26,491 bases of DNA from an uncultured Alphaproteobacteria bacterium (GTDB lineage Bacteria > Pseudomonadota > Alphaproteobacteria > Rhizobiales > Ancalomicrobiaceae): the NCBI GenBank assembly GCA_937919435.1, contig CALFRR010000222.1, forward strand, positions 1 through 26,491, read 5' to 3'. The position numbers and the translations under genes were made by a program. How positions within the stretch are numbered: the stretch's first letter is position 1; every line of letters begins with the position of its first letter. Shown piece by piece: positions 23,842 through 26,491 of the stretch. A model generated the notes under the pieces. It searched no databases. It was given only the letters and a program-made list of their open reading frames with translations, and was not told the DNA's origin.

Positions 23842-25917
23842 TCAGGGCCGCAGACCGCGGATCAGATCCGCCGCGTCGCGCCGGCGAGCGGCGATGGTCT
23901 CCGCCGCCGTCCGTTCGGCCCGGTCGATCTCGGCGAGGCGGTTCTCCTGGGTCTTCATCGTCTCGACGTAGCGCCGGCCGAGATCGCTCGTCGCGCCGAC
24001 CGACTGCAGATTGGCGCGGATGCGCTCCTGATCGGCGGCGATCCGGTCGCGCTCGGCGGCGCCGGTCGACTTCTGCGCCTCCAGCCGGGCGATCTCGGCG
24101 ACGATGCCGGAGAGCCGCTCGACCGCCGCCTTCAGGGCGGGGCCGGCGTTGTCGAGGCCCTTGACGCGGGCCAGGACGTCTTCGGCGGAGAGCGTGGCGA
24201 GGGTCACCGTCTGGGTCTCGACCCGCTCCACCGCGAACTCGGCCTTGGCCACCTCGCCGGCCGCGGCGACGATGCGCAGGCGGTGATGGCTCGGCGTATC
24301 TTCGACCGCGACGCCGGCGGCCGGGGTCCAGCCGGGACTGCGCGCCTCCTCGACGATCACCGTGCGGGCCTCGTCGGCCGGCGCCGTCACCTCGTAGGCG
24401 ACGACCCGGCGGGAGCGGACGGTGGTCGACAGCGCACCGTCGGCGACGGTGCCGACGGTGGTGCGGCGGATGCCGCGGTCCTCGCGCCGAACGGTGGTCC
24501 GGGCGTCGAGAGCGAAGGAGAGGAAGCGCGATTCGTCCTTGCCGACCAGCGGCAGGACGGCATCGCCGAGATGTTCGAGGACGCCGCCGTCCTTCGCGGT
24601 CTCGAAGGCGGTGACGATGCCGCCGGGCAGCGCCGTGGCGCCGTCGTTGGTCAGCCGCAGGGCGGCGAGCGGATGCGACGGGTCGACGCTCGGCCGGTAG
24701 ACCCAGACCCGTTCCGCGGCGATCTCGCGATCGACGAAGGGCAGCATCAGGGAATGGCCGGTCGGCAGCGTCACCGGGGCGGGGAAGTGGAAGACCAGCC
24801 GGGTGGCGGCGTCACGCGCCTCCGCCGCGACCGCCGGGACCATCGGCGGCGGGGCCGGCGGAGCGACGGCGGCGAGGCGCATCATCGGGGCGGGCGCACC
24901 GGCGGGCGCCGGCCGGGCCTCCGCTCGCTCGCTCTGAGCGGCCATCGCCGCGTCGGCGGCCTTGGCCCGGGGCTCCTTGGCGACCCGGCCGGAGTCCGAG
25001 GGCGGGCGGATCGCCGCGCCGGAGGTCACCGGCACGGTGGTGCGTTCACCCCAGACGGGGGTGTAGAGCGGCTGGGTCAGGGCCACCGGGTTGCCGGAGA
25101 CCAGGGTCAGATCGACGTTCTTCCAGTCGCCGCCGGTCAGATTCTCGAGCACTGCCCAGCCCTGGAGCCGCGCCTTGCCGCCGGTGGCCGGCAGCACCAG
25201 TCGCCAGCCGGTCTTCCAGATCGGCGCGGCGACCACGTAGGCGATCGCCATCGGCCGGCTGCCCGAGCCGAGCACGCCGACCGACAGGGTGCGCCGGTCC
25301 TTGGCGCGATTCTCGGCGAGGCCGGCGAAGGCCCGGTCGATCTGGGCGCGGGCGGCGGGATCGGTGAAGGAGAGTGCGGTGATCTCCTCGAAGATCGCCT
25401 GCACCAGACCCTTGTCGGTCATCAGCGACAGGCGGTGGCGGGTCACCGTGTCGCGCCCCTCGGGGCTGGTCGCGGTCTCCGCCTCGACCCGGAAGATCCG
25501 GCCACGGGCGGCGACCGGACCGGCGATCTCGACCTCGGCGCCGACCAGGGCGTTGACCAGTTCGGTCGGCGAGGCGAGCGCGTCGCGGTCGAACGGCAGG
25601 TCGCGGAACAGCTCGTCGAGCGGCTGGCGGCCGGCGAGGCCGACCGGGCCGACCGCACCGGCGGCATCGAACACGGTCAGGCTCTTCAGCACGTCGTCGA
25701 CCTGATCGAGACGTACCGGCAGGTCGATCGCGGTGCCGGCGGTGGCGGTGCCCTCGTGGGTGAACTGGGCGAGGCCGGCGGTCGACAGCACCACCCGGGT
25801 GAGCGGCAGGTCCGCCGCGCCGGCCGGGCCGGCGGCGAGGATCAGAAGGACGGGCAGGAGACGGGCCGGAGAGAGGGTCGTCGAAGTCGGACGACGGAGG
25901 CGGAGTGACCTGGACAT
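23842..25917 (-). CDS. Exported DUF4139 domain-containing protein
   Basis: The 691 residues begin with a long basic head and a hydrophobic stretch (LLPVLLILAAGPAGA), a Sec signal peptide with likely cleavage near residue 34. The mature N-terminal part (LPLTRVVLSTAGLAQFTHEG, with VDDVLKSLTVFD) and the later YVVAAPIWKTGWRLVLP segment are hallmarks of DUF4139 proteins. An Ala/Pro-rich linker (about 305-370) interrupts the domain. The remaining beta-rich part ends in a coiled coil (about 596-691) rich in Glu, Arg and Ala. The domain is widespread in Proteobacteria, but I know no established biochemical role. It is probably periplasmic. The start has aaagga about 9 bases upstream. It is bounded on both sides by hairpins, so it appears to be a single-gene transcript. 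Confidence 0.85.
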   Translation of the reverse strand: MSRSLRLRRPTSTTLSPARLLPVLLILAAGPAGAADLPLTRVVLSTAGLAQFTHEGTATAGTAIDLPVRLDQVDDVLKSLTVFDAAGAVGPVGLAGRQPLDELFRDLPFDRDALASPTELVNALVGAEVEIAGPVAARGRIFRVEAETATSPEGRDTVTRHRLSLMTDKGLVQAIFEEITALSFTDPAARAQIDRAFAGLAENRAKDRRTLSVGVLGSGSRPMAIAYVVAAPIWKTGWRLVLPATGGKARLQGWAVLENLTGGDWKNVDLTLVSGNPVALTQPLYTPVWGERTTVPVTSGAAIRPPSDSGRVAKEPRAKAADAAMAAQSERAEARPAPAGAPAPMMRLAAVAPPAPPPMVPAVAAEARDAATRLVFHFPAPVTLPTGHSLMLPFVDREIAAERVWVYRPSVDPSHPLAALRLTNDGATALPGGIVTAFETAKDGGVLEHLGDAVLPLVGKDESRFLSFALDARTTVRREDRGIRRTTVGTVADGALSTTVRSRRVVAYEVTAPADEARTVIVEEARSPGWTPAAGVAVEDTPSHHRLRIVAAAGEVAKAEFAVERVETQTVTLATLSAEDVLARVKGLDNAGPALKAAVERLSGIVAEIARLEAQKSTGAAERDRIAADQERIRANLQSVGATSDLGRRYVETMKTQENRLAEIDRAERTAAETIAARRRDAADLIRGLRP

Positions 25918-25996
25918 CGATGGCGTCCTTTCGCCGGGGACGGGCGGGATGGTCGGCGCCGGCTCGGGTACGCGTCAATGGGGTTCGAGGGGATTT

Positions 25997-26024
25997 CCGC
26001 AGCTTTTGCGAAATGCCACTGCGG
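25997..26024. promoter_or_regulatory. Dyad in the upstream region of the DUF4139 gene
   Basis: ccgcag (25997-26002) and ctgcgg (26019-26024) are perfect complements separated by 16 bases in an A+T-richer patch 80 bases upstream of the ATG. It could be an operator. The rest of the 291-base gap 25918-26208 shows no open frame with gene-like character and no clear promoter hexamers. Confidence 0.25.
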
Positions 26025-26182
26025 CATACCCGCGCCGTCCGACCGCGGCGATCCTGGCGGCGAACTCGGGCGGCGATGCGGCCGAACCGAGGCGCGGGGG
26101 GACGGCGACGAGACGCGACCGCCCGCCACCGTCCTCCGGGGGGACGGGGCGGGCGGGGCGACGTCGGCGGCGAGGGGATCGT

Positions 26183-26203
26183 CCGGGCGGGGCGAACGCC
26201 CGG
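26183..26203 (-). terminator. Candidate terminator after the transketolase-type gene
   Basis: ccgggcg (26183-26189) and cgcccgg (26197-26203) form a 7-base stem with a 7-base loop, 5 bases after the stop codon of the minus-strand gene at the window edge. No T-run is seen. Confidence 0.45.
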
Positions 26204-26208
26204 GAGGA

Positions 26209-26491
26209 TCACCGCCGGTCGCGGGTCGCGACGAGATCCTTCACCGCGTCGGCGATGCCGGTGCGGGTGAGGCCGTGGCGTTCCATCAGCCAGTCGATCG
26301 AGCCGGTCGGCAGGAAGCCGGGGAAGCCGAGGATCCGCATCCGGGCGGGGCGGGCCGAGCGGGTGGCGATCACTTCGGCGACGGCGCCGCCGAGGCCGCC
26401 CTTGACCGAAGCCTCCTCGACGGTGACCACCGCACCGGTCTCGGCGGCGGAGAGGATCGCGTCCTCGTCGAGCGGGGCGATCGTCGCCATG
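26209..26491 (-). CDS. Transketolase-type C-terminal domain (partial, 5' end outside window)
   Basis: The last 93 or so residues of a larger protein are visible. They start inside a segment reading ATIAPLDEDAILSAAETGAV, followed by VTVEEASVKGGLGGAVAEV and, near the end, the segment SIDWLMERHGLTRTGIADAV. This matches the transketolase C-terminal domain (Pfam Transketolase_C style) shared by transketolase beta subunits, DXP synthase and pyruvate dehydrogenase E1 beta. The Met near the edge corresponds to an internal position in relatives (typically x-M-x-T-I-x-P-L-D), so it is not the true start. The short form suggests a split transketolase B subunit, but this cannot be settled from the fragment. 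Confidence 0.75.
   Translation of the reverse strand, partial: MATIAPLDEDAILSAAETGAVVTVEEASVKGGLGGAVAEVIATRSARPARMRILGFPGFLPTGSIDWLMERHGLTRTGIADAVKDLVATRDRR

Noticed and set aside
1..26491. Transferred island or mobile element
   Set aside because: Base use and gene style look even throughout except the short AT-rich control region; no integrase, transposase, tRNA target or direct-repeat ends were seen.

Overview
The window is very GC-rich by eye. Its protein style (peptide-family ABC transporters, CckA-like hybrid kinases, a DUF4139 protein, classical autotransporters) suggests an alphaproteobacterium, probably Hyphomicrobiales/Rhizobiales. That placement is inference. I saw no rRNA, tRNA, insertion sequence, phage gene or CRISPR array, and no gap between genes exceeds 300 bases.

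Region A (1-13530) is a catabolic and uptake locus that I read as a sugar-acid (aldarate or uronate-type) utilisation system. The plus-strand set at 1-3437 holds the tail of a D-2-hydroxyacid dehydrogenase, an MhpD/FAH-fold hydratase, an HpcH/HpaI class II aldolase, an RraA-family protein and a tartronate-semialdehyde-reductase-type dehydrogenase. It meets a minus-strand set (7067-3546) coding for two ABC permeases, a GntR/FCD regulator and an SMP-30/gluconolactonase-type lactonase. From the same divergent control region (7068-7209), a plus-strand operon (7210-13530) codes for the solute-binding protein, a second RraA-family protein, an SDR dehydrogenase, two ABC ATPases and an enolase-superfamily dehydratase of the glucarate-dehydratase type. 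The last four genes overlap end to end.

A coherent but unproven route is: import by the peptide-family ABC transporter; oxidation (SDR); lactone opening (SMP-30); dehydration (enolase superfamily); aldol cleavage to pyruvate plus tartronate semialdehyde (HpcH/HpaI); and reduction to glycerate (GlxR/GarR type). The roles of the two RraA proteins and the FAH-fold protein are open. The GntR/FCD protein is the obvious local regulator. An AT-rich inverted repeat in the divergent region, overlapping promoter-like hexamers on both strands, is the best operator candidate.

Region B (13612-23624, all minus strand) looks like a signalling and surface module: a 7TM-PAS-GGDEF diguanylate cyclase, a 1766-residue classical autotransporter with two passenger repeat types and a C-terminal beta-barrel, and a membrane-bound PAS hybrid histidine kinase with a C-terminal receiver.

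Region C (23842-26491, minus strand) holds an exported DUF4139 protein and the C-terminal end of a transketolase-type protein cut by the window edge. Strong hairpins close most of the transcription units.

The most interesting items are the sugar-acid locus with an unusual transporter class and two divergent RraA proteins, its divergent control region, and the two-repeat autotransporter between two signalling proteins.
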